Source: a virus. From it: a stretch of DNA of 23,894 bases. The stretch is from the IMG/VR virus record IMGVR_UViG_3300038760_000037, positions 1 through 23,894 of that record; one strand, written 5' to 3'. Positions 16,341-21,747 of the stretch are shown here, in pieces. The notes beneath the pieces are model-generated. The model saw only the letters and a list, made by a program, of their open reading frames with translations. It made no database searches and was not told where the DNA came from. The translations under genes and the position numbers were made by a program. Numbering within the stretch: position 1 is the stretch's first letter; every line of letters starts with the position of its first letter.

Positions 16341-16744
16341 CAACAGTCTCCTATGCGGTTTTGATGATATTTAATTAACTCAGACCACTCTTTGTACATT
16401 TCTTCGTAGTCTTTTTTGTAAAGTTTAATTGGGTTTCTGCGCTTCTCAAGCATTTCCTGCACGAAGTCTCGCCCATACATATCTTCCATCCACAGCGTGT
16501 ACTCTTGAGCGGCTGCGCCACTTTTCATACCGAAGATATTGCAGCCAACGCATTGCGGATGGACATTCTCAATTTCTAGCGCCCAATAAGAGCTGCTGCC
16601 TTTCGGGATATAGTGACCGCCCTGCATTCCATCTCTGTAATGCTTAATGACTCCGCAAGATACACACTGTACATAGCCGTTATCATCTGCCGCTGCGATA
16701 CGAGACAATAGCTGTATGGTCTCAAGACATTTTTTTCTGTTCAT
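16340..16744 (-). CDS. ninG: NinG/Rap-like recombination protein
   Basis: 134 residues. The core is diagnostic: Cys27-x-x-Cys30 in VQCVSCGV, then GGHYIPKG at 42-49, then Cys65-x-x-Cys68 in VHPQCVGCN. This is the treble-clef/HNH-like zinc-binding arrangement of lambda NinG (Rap), a nuclease that resolves recombination intermediates. The C-terminal helical tail with RRNPIKLYKKDYEEMYKEW also fits. The protein is shorter than lambda Rap (about 200 residues), lacking most of the N-terminal basic part. It lies in the same operon as an ERF annealase, exonuclease and SSB, giving a coherent recombination set. Confidence 0.9.
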   Translation of the reverse strand: MNRKKCLETIQLLSRIAAADDNGYVQCVSCGVIKHYRDGMQGGHYIPKGSSSYWALEIENVHPQCVGCNIFGMKSGAAAQEYTLWMEDMYGRDFVQEMLEKRRNPIKLYKKDYEEMYKEWSELIKYHQNRIGDC

Positions 16745-16865
16745 CGCAGACCTTTTTCAGTTCTTTAATTTGCTTTTTAAGTGATTCAACGCAGTAGGCT
16801 AACTCTCGCGCCAGTTCCATAATTTCTTCAGCTTCGCTTTCGTCTATCTCAATTTTCAGTTTCAT
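16722..16865 (-). CDS. Short coiled-coil peptide overlapping ninG start
   Basis: 47 residues, too short for a long-ORF listing. Strongly helical with alternating acidic and basic halves: KIEIDESEAEEIMELAREL then ESLKKQIKELKKVCDEQKK. It closes an otherwise untranslated gap between two operon genes and overlaps both (23 bases with ninG, 17 with the upstream gene). The ribosome-binding site is weak (GAGAAA). Probably a real small gene, but the overlaps leave doubt. Confidence 0.5.
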   Translation of the reverse strand: MKLKIEIDESEAEEIMELARELAYCVESLKKQIKELKKVCDEQKKMS

Positions 16866-17274
16866 AGGTTTCTCGTGATGGGAACGGTACGCTTACGCCG
16901 AACTTGGTGGCTATCTGCCTGTTTAGAACATCGTAGACCTTAGAATACTCGTCCGTATTGGCTTCGGTCGTGGACTCTTTGTTAATCACTATCAGCTGAA
17001 TCGGCTTCCATAGAAACTCTCGCACTTTGTCTTCAGTCCAAGGTATGTCTATTTCTTGCTTCAGGGTGCGCTTCATATCATAGCCCGCATCGTTAAGGGC
17101 TTCTGCTAAATGACGGCAGTAGACCGCTAAGGCGTTATTCTGAGCATTCGTGCGCCTCTTACCCTTTTTCCACTGTACGGTAATAAACTTGTCGCGCTTC
17201 CACTCTTCAATGATTAGCTGCGTAAACTCTTCTAGACTTTGGCTTGAGTTGATATGGAAACGGTTATCGCTCAT
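16849..17274 (-). CDS. Conserved phage recombination-region protein, possibly NinB-like
   Basis: 141 residues. The sequence has TVQWKKGKRRTNAQNNALAV at about 32-52, then LAEALNDAGYDMKRTL, IPWTEDKVREFLWKPIQ and a tail YDVLNRQIATKFGVSVPFPS. A basic 'K..R...QN' turn leading into a helical core is shared with phage NinB/Orf-type ssDNA-binding recombination mediators, and it lies beside a NinG-like gene. I remember close relatives from marine phages, annotated as hypothetical or NinB. Direct identification as NinB is not secure. The start overlaps the upstream stop (ATGA). Confidence 0.6.
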   Translation of the reverse strand: MSDNRFHINSSQSLEEFTQLIIEEWKRDKFITVQWKKGKRRTNAQNNALAVYCRHLAEALNDAGYDMKRTLKQEIDIPWTEDKVREFLWKPIQLIVINKESTTEANTDEYSKVYDVLNRQIATKFGVSVPFPSRETYETEN

Positions 17275-17462
17275 TTTTTAGTCCCATTTTCACCCATGCG
17301 TTTTGTAAACTCGCTCTTTCTGCCCCATTCGGGGTCTACGGTATCTGAGTAAGTTTGCCCTCGCATTACTTTGATTTTACCGCCTACCTCTAGGTAGCGT
17401 TTAGTGTCACGCTCTAGCTGTTGGCGCAGCTCTTCTTTTTCTGCGTCTATAGTGCTACGCAT
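17271..17462 (-). CDS. Small basic/charged protein, function unknown
   Basis: 63 residues. An N-terminal coiled helix, DAEKEELRQQLERDTKRY, is followed by a short strand segment (GGKIKVMRGQ) and a charged end. AGGAA lies 8 bases before the ATG. The gene overlaps its neighbours by 4 and 8 bases, so it belongs to the same translation unit. No motif. Confidence 0.6.
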   Translation of the reverse strand: MRSTIDAEKEELRQQLERDTKRYLEVGGKIKVMRGQTYSDTVDPEWGRKSEFTKRMGENGTKK

Positions 17463-17670
17463 CGCTAATTCCTAAGGCGATAAATTCGTCTACCGTATAA
17501 CCGAAGATTTCTGCCAGTTGCTGAACTTTATGGATTGATGCCGACTTCTGTCTGCGCGTGTAGTAAACCGCCTGACGCGATTCTCTGAGCTTATTGGCTA
17601 GTTCAACTGTAGTCATTCTTTTAACGTGCTGTGCTTCTATGATACTTGCACCGATATTTGCTGTTTGCAT
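17455..17670 (-). CDS. Small HTH (Cro/XRE-like) DNA-binding regulator
   Basis: 71 residues. Residues about 20-64 hold a helix-turn-helix of XRE/Cro type: TTVELANKLRESRQAVYYTR with recognition-helix Q33-A-V-Y, then SASIHKVQQLAEIFGYTVDEF, the usual fourth and fifth helices. AAGGAC precedes the ATG by 8 bases. It has no ligand or multimerisation domain, like phage Cro-type repressors. An inverted repeat 28 bases upstream (17699-17719) is a candidate operator. It would control part of the minus-strand operon, or itself. Confidence 0.8.
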   Translation of the reverse strand: MQTANIGASIIEAQHVKRMTTVELANKLRESRQAVYYTRRQKSASIHKVQQLAEIFGYTVDEFIALGISDA

Positions 17671-17716
17671 TTCTAAGTCCTTGTTGGTATGTTTGGGTCA
17701 CATGGTTACTTGCCAT
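17621..17716 (-). CDS. Possible 31-residue upstream ORF overlapping the HTH gene
   Basis: An ATG at 17716 follows an AAGGAG by 7 bases, the best ribosome-binding site in this gap. Its frame runs 31 codons to a TAA at 17623-17621, entering the HTH gene in a different frame. The peptide is rich in Gln, Asn, Tyr and Arg and looks unfolded. If translated it could act as a leader that influences initiation at the HTH ATG. It could also be a false start produced by purine-rich DNA. Confidence 0.3.
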   Translation of the reverse strand: MASNHVTQTYQQGLRNANSKYRCKYHRSTAR

Positions 17717-17719
17717 GTG
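17699..17719. promoter_or_regulatory. Inverted repeat CACATGG-N7-CCATGTG, candidate operator
   Basis: A perfect 7-bp inverted repeat, CACATGG (17699-17705) and CCATGTG (17713-17719), separated by 7 bases, lies 28 bases upstream of the HTH start. A 21-bp dyad of this size is typical for dimeric Cro-like proteins. As RNA on the minus strand it would form a hairpin that hides the upstream ATG at 17716-17714. Confidence 0.5.
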
Positions 17720-17741
17720 CCTTCTCCTTGAAAAGAAGTTG

Positions 17742-17788
17742 AAGCCCGACTAGGATTTTGCTTTTTCCTACCTAGTCGGGCTTTTTTT
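17742..17788. terminator. Strong hairpin terminator between ssb and the HTH gene
   Basis: GCCCGACTAGG (17744-17754) pairs perfectly with CCTAGTCGGGC (17771-17781); two flanking A-T pairs extend it to 13 bp. A run of seven T (17782-17788) follows on the + strand, so in its cleanest sense it stops + strand transcripts. On the minus strand the hairpin is followed by the poorer tract TTCAACTTC, so partial termination after ssb is possible. Confidence 0.75.
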
Positions 17789-17790
17789 AT

Positions 17791-18201
17791 CTAAAACGGA
17801 ATGTCATCGTCAAAGTCACTACCGAAGGGGTTATCTGGCTGTGCAGGTTTGTGTTGCGGCTGCGGTGCTGACTGAGGCTTAGAGTCTAAGAATTGCATAG
17901 AGCTAGCAATGATTTCGGTGCTGTAACGCTTTTCGCCGTCTTTCTCGTAGGAACTGGTAGTAATCTTGCCTTCTATGTAGAGCTTCGAGCCTTTCTTTAC
18001 ATACTGCCCCGCAAGCTCCGCAAGTTTGTTAAACATTACGACACGATGCCATTCTGTCTTTTCTTGCTGCATTCCCTGCTTGTCTTTCCACTTTTCTGTA
18101 GTAGCGATGGGCATATTGACCAGTGCTGTACCGTTAGCAGTAGATTTAAATTCTGGGTCGCGCCCAACATTACCGATTAGCATTACTTTATTGAGTGACA
18201 T
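17791..18201 (-). CDS. ssb: Single-stranded DNA-binding protein
   Basis: 136 residues. The OB-fold region is about 1-105, opening with SLNKVMLIGNVGRDPEFK and including EKTEWHRVVMFNKLAELAG and KKGSKLYIEGKITTSSYE. A Pro/Gln-rich linker (about 110-128) leads to an acidic C-terminal tip, FDDDIPF, the docking peptide for recombination and replication partners. This is a full bacterial-type SSB. It is preceded by AAGGAGAAG and coupled to the nuclease gene by TAATG. It protects the single strands made by the exonuclease and used by ERF. Confidence 0.95.
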   Translation of the reverse strand: MSLNKVMLIGNVGRDPEFKSTANGTALVNMPIATTEKWKDKQGMQQEKTEWHRVVMFNKLAELAGQYVKKGSKLYIEGKITTSSYEKDGEKRYSTEIIASSMQFLDSKPQSAPQPQHKPAQPDNPFGSDFDDDIPF

Positions 18202-18812
18202 TACACTTCTCCTTTTTTAAATTTCTCGACACATTCGCCGATTAGGTCTGTTGCTCTTATTAAATGGTCTGATAGCAGACCGATAAACTCTTCATCTCTG
18301 TGTACTTCGACCATCAACTGCTCGCCGAAATCTGGGTGGTAACTGTAGAAATTCCAAACGTCTCTATCAGTCACGAGCAAGCTACCTTGCACTTGCTGTA
18401 TATATTTTGTCGGTAGCACTCCGTCTCGTAGATACGCTAGATGGTTATGGGCTAATGGGGCTTTTATCTCCAAGCCCATGTTGTCGCGTATCAATCCATC
18501 GGGGCTACAACCAACGCCTAGCTGTTCGTTAATGCAGAAACCAACCTCGTCAACTTCGTAATCGTACATAAAGGCAAAATTCTTTCTGGCTTGCTCTTCT
18601 AACTCCACACCTCGCAGCATGGCATCGCTTACAAAGCCGTTTGAACGCTTGCCTGTAATAACCTCTGCTGCTAGTTCGTTAATGTAGCTATCAGCCTGTG
18701 CAGACCATTTACCAGTAGTCGTGCATATTCTGCTGAAGTTGCTAGCACTAGGAACGCCCATACGCGCTTCAAACCATTCTTCTGTACCCTGCTCGCAATC
18801 TATAATAATCAT
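18201..18812 (-). CDS. YqaJ / lambda exonuclease-type recombination nuclease
   Basis: 203 residues from ATG 18812 (AAAGGAGG 7 bases upstream); the frame is open 20 codons further but that overlaps the previous gene. Near the N-terminus EARMGVPSASNFSRI holds the conserved Arg/Ser pattern of the YqaJ family; GVELEEQARKNF follows. The PD-(D/E)XK core is SPDGLIRDNMGLEIKAP with Asp105, Glu115 and Lys117, and YIQQVQGSLLVT gives the QxxQ-type helix. It is expected to degrade one strand of double-stranded ends 5'-3', feeding the ERF annealase. The gene order nuclease-ssb-erf is typical for phage two-component recombination. Confidence 0.9.
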   Translation of the reverse strand: MIIIDCEQGTEEWFEARMGVPSASNFSRICTTTGKWSAQADSYINELAAEVITGKRSNGFVSDAMLRGVELEEQARKNFAFMYDYEVDEVGFCINEQLGVGCSPDGLIRDNMGLEIKAPLAHNHLAYLRDGVLPTKYIQQVQGSLLVTDRDVWNFYSYHPDFGEQLMVEVHRDEEFIGLLSDHLIRATDLIGECVEKFKKGEV

Positions 18813-19159
18813 GTAGCCTCCTTTTGCAGCCTGAGCTTCTGCATATCTAGCTCGTCCTCTACGAATCCCCAAAGTATTAAACCAAGCTCGTGGTAGTTCT
18901 TGCTTTCCTTTTCTTCAAAGTCTTCAAGAATTAGCCGTACCATTTCGTGGCGCTTATAAGAATCCGTTGCTAGGTCGGTATCATATTCAACAGTGTCTTC
19001 TAGCGGTTCTAGCTTCTGTGGTGCAGGGTCGTTATAACGCTGCTCGTCAATTACTACTGGGTCTAGTTCCATTTCCTTGCTCCTGAAAATTTTATCGAAG
19101 TTATCTTCAAACTGTTTTTGGCTGACCGATAACGGTCTAGGCTTACTGCCCTTGCTCAT
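18809..19159 (-). CDS. Conserved phage protein of unknown function (recombination operon)
   Basis: 116 residues from ATG 19159; an ATG three codons upstream is possible. The N-terminus SKGSKPRPLSVSQKQFEDNFDKIF matches a short family common in phages, with a conserved 'SKG..PRP.......F..N.D.IF' start and no function known to me. The rest is acidic and disordered up to a helical C-terminus (LILWGFVEDELDMQKLRLQ). It overlaps the nuclease start by 4 bases. Confidence 0.7.
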   Translation of the reverse strand: MSKGSKPRPLSVSQKQFEDNFDKIFRSKEMELDPVVIDEQRYNDPAPQKLEPLEDTVEYDTDLATDSYKRHEMVRLILEDFEEKESKNYHELGLILWGFVEDELDMQKLRLQKEAT

Positions 19160-19253
19160 CTTTACCATCCAAAATGTCTAAGGCTTTTTGAAGCGTGTTT
19201 TTAACTCTGTCCGCTTCTTCGCTAGTGGTATGAGATAACCAATCAAGGTTCAT
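19143..19253 (-). CDS. Possible 36-residue acidic peptide
   Basis: The frame from ATG 19253 to TAA 19145-19143 fills the only sizeable gap in this operon, overlapping its neighbours by 11 bases upstream and 17 downstream. The peptide, MNLDWLSHTTSEEADRVKNT then a helical acidic end, looks protein-like. No good ribosome-binding site is present; reinitiation from the overlapping upstream gene would be needed. Confidence 0.4.
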   Translation of the reverse strand: MNLDWLSHTTSEEADRVKNTLQKALDILDGKDEQGQ

Positions 19254-19458
19254 CAATATCGCGTATCTGGCTTTCCTGATTTTGTCTGTCAGCTCGCGTT
19301 CTGTTTCCATCGTCTTTCTCCAAGTGTTCTTCCATCAATGCCATTAGCTTTGCGGCTATCGCTACAGAGTCAAAGTCTTTAGGTGTTGTGTAAAAGAAGC
19401 CTTTATTATCATCTCTTTGGTCGGGTGATGTAAACCTTTCCTTTGCATCTATTATCAT
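19243..19458 (-). CDS. Small protein, function unknown
   Basis: 71 residues. The middle has FFYTTPKDFDSVAIAAKLMALMEEHL, with a short aromatic strand and one amphipathic helix. The C-terminus is polar and probably disordered. AAAGGAG lies 7 bases before its ATG, and it overlaps the ERF stop by 4 bases (ATGA), indicating coupled expression with the annealase. It might be an ERF partner, by position only. Confidence 0.65.
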   Translation of the reverse strand: MIIDAKERFTSPDQRDDNKGFFYTTPKDFDSVAIAAKLMALMEEHLEKDDGNRTRADRQNQESQIRDIDEP

Positions 19459-20042
19459 TTTTTTACTCCTTTCAGTTTATTAATCTTGTCGTACACTGGT
19501 CGGAACTGATTGCTTTGCAGGTGTTCTAGTTGAGCTATGCCATAAGCGTCCATAAGCTGCTCCTTGAGCTTTTCATCTCCCGCTAATAGATTCACTAGGG
19601 CTTTTACTTGGTCGCTTGTAATCGCGTCTACGGGCTTCTTAGGGGCTTCCGCTGCGAGCTGCATGGCATTAGCGTCATCGTCTGTCTGTGGAATAGCAAA
19701 TATAGCTGCGAGCGCGTATCTGCGAAAATAAGAAATTAAGGAGCCGTATTCTTGTGGACCTGCTTTAACAGGCTTGATGCCGAACGATTCTTCTATCCAC
19801 TGCCCTGACTTGTGCATGACTCGCGTGGTGATTGCTACGCCTTGCTCGTTGTTGATAGGGAACTGAACTACGGATAAGCCGTTATCGCTTAAAGGTTGCT
19901 TAATAACATCACCGATAGATGCTAGGTCAGCGAATGACGATTTAAAGTGCGGGTTTGAGCTGTTCTTATACGCAGCACCCATCTGCCCTTGGGCGATAGC
20001 CATAGCTGCGGCTAACTCATTGATTTCATTAGATGTTTTCAT
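19455..20042 (-). CDS. erf: ERF-family single-strand annealing protein
   Basis: 195 residues. The ERF core lies at about 5-130: AIAQGQMGAAYKNSSNPHFK, SFADLASIGDVIKQPLSDNGLS, VITTRV-type strand (AITTRVMHKSGQWIEE) and the signature GSLISYFRRYALAAIFAIP. 'P..YGS..SY.RRYAL....' is the family hallmark. A C-terminal helical domain (about 135-195) follows. ERF forms rings on single strands and anneals complementary DNA in phage recombination or circularisation. It is the first gene of the minus-strand operon; CAGGAGAAGG lies upstream of the ATG. It is somewhat shorter than P22 Erf. Confidence 0.92.
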   Translation of the reverse strand: MKTSNEINELAAAMAIAQGQMGAAYKNSSNPHFKSSFADLASIGDVIKQPLSDNGLSVVQFPINNEQGVAITTRVMHKSGQWIEESFGIKPVKAGPQEYGSLISYFRRYALAAIFAIPQTDDDANAMQLAAEAPKKPVDAITSDQVKALVNLLAGDEKLKEQLMDAYGIAQLEHLQSNQFRPVYDKINKLKGVKK

Positions 20043-20060
20043 TATGCCTTCTCCTGTAAT

Positions 20061-20071
20061 GTCAAAATGAC
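20061..20071. promoter_or_regulatory. Small inverted repeat GTCA-N3-TGAC before erf
   Basis: The 11-bp dyad GTCAAAATGAC lies between the predicted minus promoter and the erf start, a suitable place for a repressor half-site pair. Short dyads of this length also occur by chance. Confidence 0.3.
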
Positions 20072-20079
20072 TAGGACAA

Positions 20080-20107
20080 GGTATACTATTCTTTTACAGA
20101 AGTAAAA
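20080..20107 (-). promoter_or_regulatory. Predicted promoter for the erf operon
   Basis: On the minus strand, TTTTAC (20107-20102) and TATACC (20085-20080) are 16 bases apart, each matching the sigma70 boxes at 4 of 6 positions or better. They point toward erf, whose ATG is 38 bases past the -10. It is divergent from the + strand promoter at 20130-20159. Confidence 0.5.
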
Positions 20108-20129
20108 CGATTTATTTATGGTTTAAGAG

Positions 20130-20159
20130 TTTACACCACGATGGGAAAAGTATTTAATA
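20130..20159 (+). promoter_or_regulatory. Sigma70-type promoter for the structured RNA, copy 1
   Basis: TTTACA (20130-20135) and TTTAAT (20153-20158, inside TATTTAATA) are 17 bases apart; each matches consensus at 5 of 6 positions. The predicted start, about 7 bases past the -10, is near 20165, precisely where the long RNA helix begins. The same architecture, TTTACA-N15-TATTTAATA, recurs at 21748-21777. Confidence 0.65.
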
Positions 20160-20164
20160 GGTAA

Positions 20165-20453
20165 GTCGGTGGTGTTGGCGCACCTAAAGTCCGATATAGA
20201 GCGAGGAAGATACGGTCACCCGACTTAGGTAATCTTATCACGCCTCCCTTCTATATCCCTAGCACCTAATCTACCGACACTGAACCAGTGGGCTTCAGGC
20301 TTGGGAATAATTAAACCCAAGAGACGGCGACACTTGTGAGCGAAAGAGCCTCAACCGTTAATGCTTAATACGGTTGAATAGATACCCTATTCGATACACT
20401 GGTAATCAGTTAGCGCTATAGAAAATCCAAAAAGGGCGTGAAGCGCCTTTAAG
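20165..20453 (+). ncRNA. Candidate structured RNA of about 290 nt, or long structured leader
   Basis: This is the main part of the 442-base gene-free stretch 20043-20484. Domain 1 (20165-20278) is a rod. Its outer helix 20165-20181/20262-20278 has 13 pairs and 4 mismatches. An inner helix GATATAGA 20193-20200/TCTATATC 20250-20257 continues to GAGG 20203/CCTC 20243. The tip has AAGAT 20207/ATCTT 20232 and GGTC/GACT around ACCC. Domain 2 is closed by ACCAGTG 20284-20290 with CACTGGT 20397-20403. It holds GGCT/AGCC, CTTGGG 20300/CCCAAG 20316 and TCAACCGT 20351/ACGGTTGA 20370 helices. A final hairpin, AAGGGCG/CGCCTTT at about 20433-20451, has only a short T-run. G-U pairs at 20171/20272 and 20214/20225 favour the + strand. 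The transcript may end there or read into the gene at 20485. No known RNA family was recognised. Confidence 0.55.
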
Positions 20454-20484
20454 GTTACTTTGCTTAAAATTTAAGGAGATTGTA

Positions 20485-20736
20485 ATGAACGATAAGAATG
20501 AACCTAGAATGGAAGATGAGTACAAGCACAGTCTTTTAGTGGTGACTATTATTGAGTTGAAAACTATCTTAAGTTTATTAAAACCTGAGAAAAAAAGATT
20601 ACGCGCTAAATTAAAAGACGCAGATTTTCAACTTCCTGAAACTGTTTCGGTAGTTCATAACTTGAATATAGTGAACAAGTTAGAAAACTTAATACTTGAT
20701 GACTTAGAATATAGAAGACAAGAAAATAAAGCGTAG
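20485..20736 (+). CDS. Small early protein, function unknown
   Basis: 83 residues with AAGGAGA 8 bases before the ATG. Helical: YKHSLLVVTIIELKTILSLL, then a basic stretch PEKKRLRAKLKDADF and a C-terminal helix IVNKLENLILDDLEYRR. No family recognised. It is the first + gene after the candidate structured RNA and may be expressed from the promoter at 20130. Its TAG is part of a 16-base motif repeated after another gene (20734 and 22385). Confidence 0.6.
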   Translation: MNDKNEPRMEDEYKHSLLVVTIIELKTILSLLKPEKKRLRAKLKDADFQLPETVSVVHNLNIVNKLENLILDDLEYRRQENKA

Positions 20737-20765
20737 GGTACGTCTAATAACCGCATTTAAGGTAC
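20734..20765. repeat. Post-stop repeat element, copy 1
   Basis: TAGGGTACGTCTAATAA starts at the stop codon of the preceding gene, followed by an ATTTAAGGTA part. A second copy, TAGGGTACGCCTAATCA then ATTTAACGTA, also starting at a stop codon, is at 22385. The first 17 bases agree at 15 positions. Confidence 0.5.
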
Positions 20766-20790
20766 TTTAAAATAATGCATATTAAGTACC
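20761..20790. repeat. Inverted repeat GGTACTT / AAGTACC
   Basis: GGTACTT (20761-20767) and AAGTACC (20784-20790) are perfectly complementary with a 16-base, very AT-rich spacer. It adjoins the tandem repeats. It has no T-run, so a terminator is unlikely; it could be a binding dyad or an easily melted origin segment. Confidence 0.45.
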
Positions 20791-20795
20791 CTGCC

Positions 20796-20839
20796 GGCTT
20801 ACTTGCAGCTTACTTGCGGCTTACTTGCGGCTTACTTGC
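20796..20839. repeat. Four tandem 11-bp repeats (GGCTTACTTGC), possible iterons
   Basis: Units at 20796-20806, 20807-20817 (first base A), 20818-20828 and 20829-20839 are otherwise identical and abut without spacers. A period of 11 bp places each copy on nearly the same helix face. The array is 20 bases before a small gene and 200 bases before the O-like/P-like replication pair, and next to AT-rich DNA. This is how phage replication origins are often built; a regulator-binding array is the alternative. Confidence 0.65.
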
Positions 20840-20858
20840 AATTTAAAAGGAGATAGCA

Positions 20859-21038
20859 ATGGAAAACTTAACAAACGAGCATAAACAGATTCTTATATCT
20901 TTACTAGAAGTGGCTTTAGATAACCTTATTACAGATATGGAAGGAGCTAATTTAACTCATGATGGATTTACAGCGGTAAGTAGCCATCATGAAAAAATGA
21001 CTTTTATTTATAGCGAATTGAAGGGTGAGCAAAAGTGA
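20859..21038 (+). CDS. Small protein before the replication genes
   Basis: 59 residues, below usual length cut-offs. AAAGGAGATAG precedes the ATG, a strong ribosome-binding site, and its TGA overlaps the next GTG start (GTGA). It contains NEHKQILISLLEVALDNLI and HHEKMTFIYSELKG, an all-helical layout. No family recognised. Coupling to the O-like gene implies a link with replication. Confidence 0.65.
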   Translation: MENLTNEHKQILISLLEVALDNLITDMEGANLTHDGFTAVSSHHEKMTFIYSELKGEQK

Positions 21039-21442
21039 AAAGAAGAAAATACCCTGAACACTTTGAGAGACTATGGCAGGCTTTCGATACTGACTACGGT
21101 GAAAAAGGCAGTAAGACAAAGGCACACGAAGTCTTTGTTGCTATGGAGATAGACTCTGACGATGTAGATTTCATTATAGATAACTACACGAAACAACGCA
21201 TGGCAAAAGAAATACAAAGAATGCGTGGCGAGTTTTCACCTAATTTTCAGCACATGGAAAGGTATCTTAAAAATGAACGATTCGATGACCAAATCAGTCT
21301 CAACTCTTATCAACAAAAATCAATCACAAAGTCAGACCAATCAGACGCAGCGCTCAGGCAATATCTCACAGGAGGTGATGGCAAAGGGATGGAGAATGCT
21401 GCAAGCGATGAAGAAGGCATCGGACCCAGTTGGCTCAACTGA
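21035..21442 (+). CDS. O-like replication initiation / replisome organiser-type protein
   Basis: 135 residues from GTG 21035, coupled to the upstream gene. The segment YPEHFERLWQAFDTDYGEKG, then SKTKAHEVF, a helix with EIQRMRGEFSPNFQHMERYL and a final ERFDDQ reproduces the C-terminal module shared by many phage replication proteins: 'F..FW.AYP...GK..A...W.......F......WL..ERW.D'. The tail (about 88-135) is polar and ends in GIGPSWLN. The usual N-terminal winged-helix DNA-binding domain is missing, so another protein would have to bind the origin, or this is a helicase-loading partner. It overlaps the P-like gene in another frame. Confidence 0.6.
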   Translation: MKRRKYPEHFERLWQAFDTDYGEKGSKTKAHEVFVAMEIDSDDVDFIIDNYTKQRMAKEIQRMRGEFSPNFQHMERYLKNERFDDQISLNSYQQKSITKSDQSDAALRQYLTGGDGKGMENAASDEEGIGPSWLN

Positions 21443-21683
21443 GTTCAAGGTCTGGTATCGCTCGCTTACTAATGACTTCACCGAGGAGGAGTTTATGAAC
21501 GGCATTAAAGCAGCGCAAGACCATACCAAGTTCCTAGACCTGCCCAACTTTAGACAGCTGTGCCGACTGACCAAGAGTCATAGGTCACACGCTATATTCG
21601 CTATCGAAAAGAAGGAAAAGATGCTCACAGGGGCTGAATTACGCGCTAAAATAGCTGAAATGCGTAAAAATCTTAATATTTAA
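21273..21683 (+). CDS. P-like helicase-loader-type replication protein
   Basis: 136 residues if it starts at ATG 21273 (AAAGG about 10 bases upstream); ATG 21378 has GGAGG but only 2 bases away, too close. The frame opens even earlier. The N-terminal about 35 residues are Ser/Gln/Asn-rich. The core is VMAKGWRMLQAMKKASDP, FKVWYRSLTNDFTEEEFMNG and LDLPNFRQLCR. 'W...L.dft.eef..gi..a..h..y..lP.Fr..cr' is the pattern of P-type DnaB loaders. The C-terminus is basic and helical (GAELRAKIAEMRKNL). Following an O-like gene strengthens the case. It shares up to 170 bases with it in a different frame. Confidence 0.65.
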   Translation: MNDSMTKSVSTLINKNQSQSQTNQTQRSGNISQEVMAKGWRMLQAMKKASDPVGSTEFKVWYRSLTNDFTEEEFMNGIKAAQDHTKFLDLPNFRQLCRLTKSHRSHAIFAIEKKEKMLTGAELRAKIAEMRKNLNI

Positions 21684-21747
21684 TCCTTTATAAAACAATA
21701 ACTTACGATTAAATGACAAAAAAGATGAAATATATGTAAAAAAACGC

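Noticed and set aside
16429-16647. + strand frame opposite ninG
   Set aside because: The opposite strand encodes a clear zinc-binding NinG-like protein here.
17893-18220. + strand frames opposite ssb
   Set aside because: Both are antisense to the conserved OB-fold region of SSB and show no initiation signals.
20165-20453. Known ribozyme, tmRNA, RNase P or tRNA in the control region
   Set aside because: I looked for hammerhead core sequences, a tmRNA start, the RNase P GAGGAAAGUCC block and a tRNA T-arm, and found none in proper arrangement on either strand.
20796-20839. Tandem repeats as a CRISPR array
   Set aside because: Units are 11 bp and directly abutting with no unique spacers; no cas genes are present.
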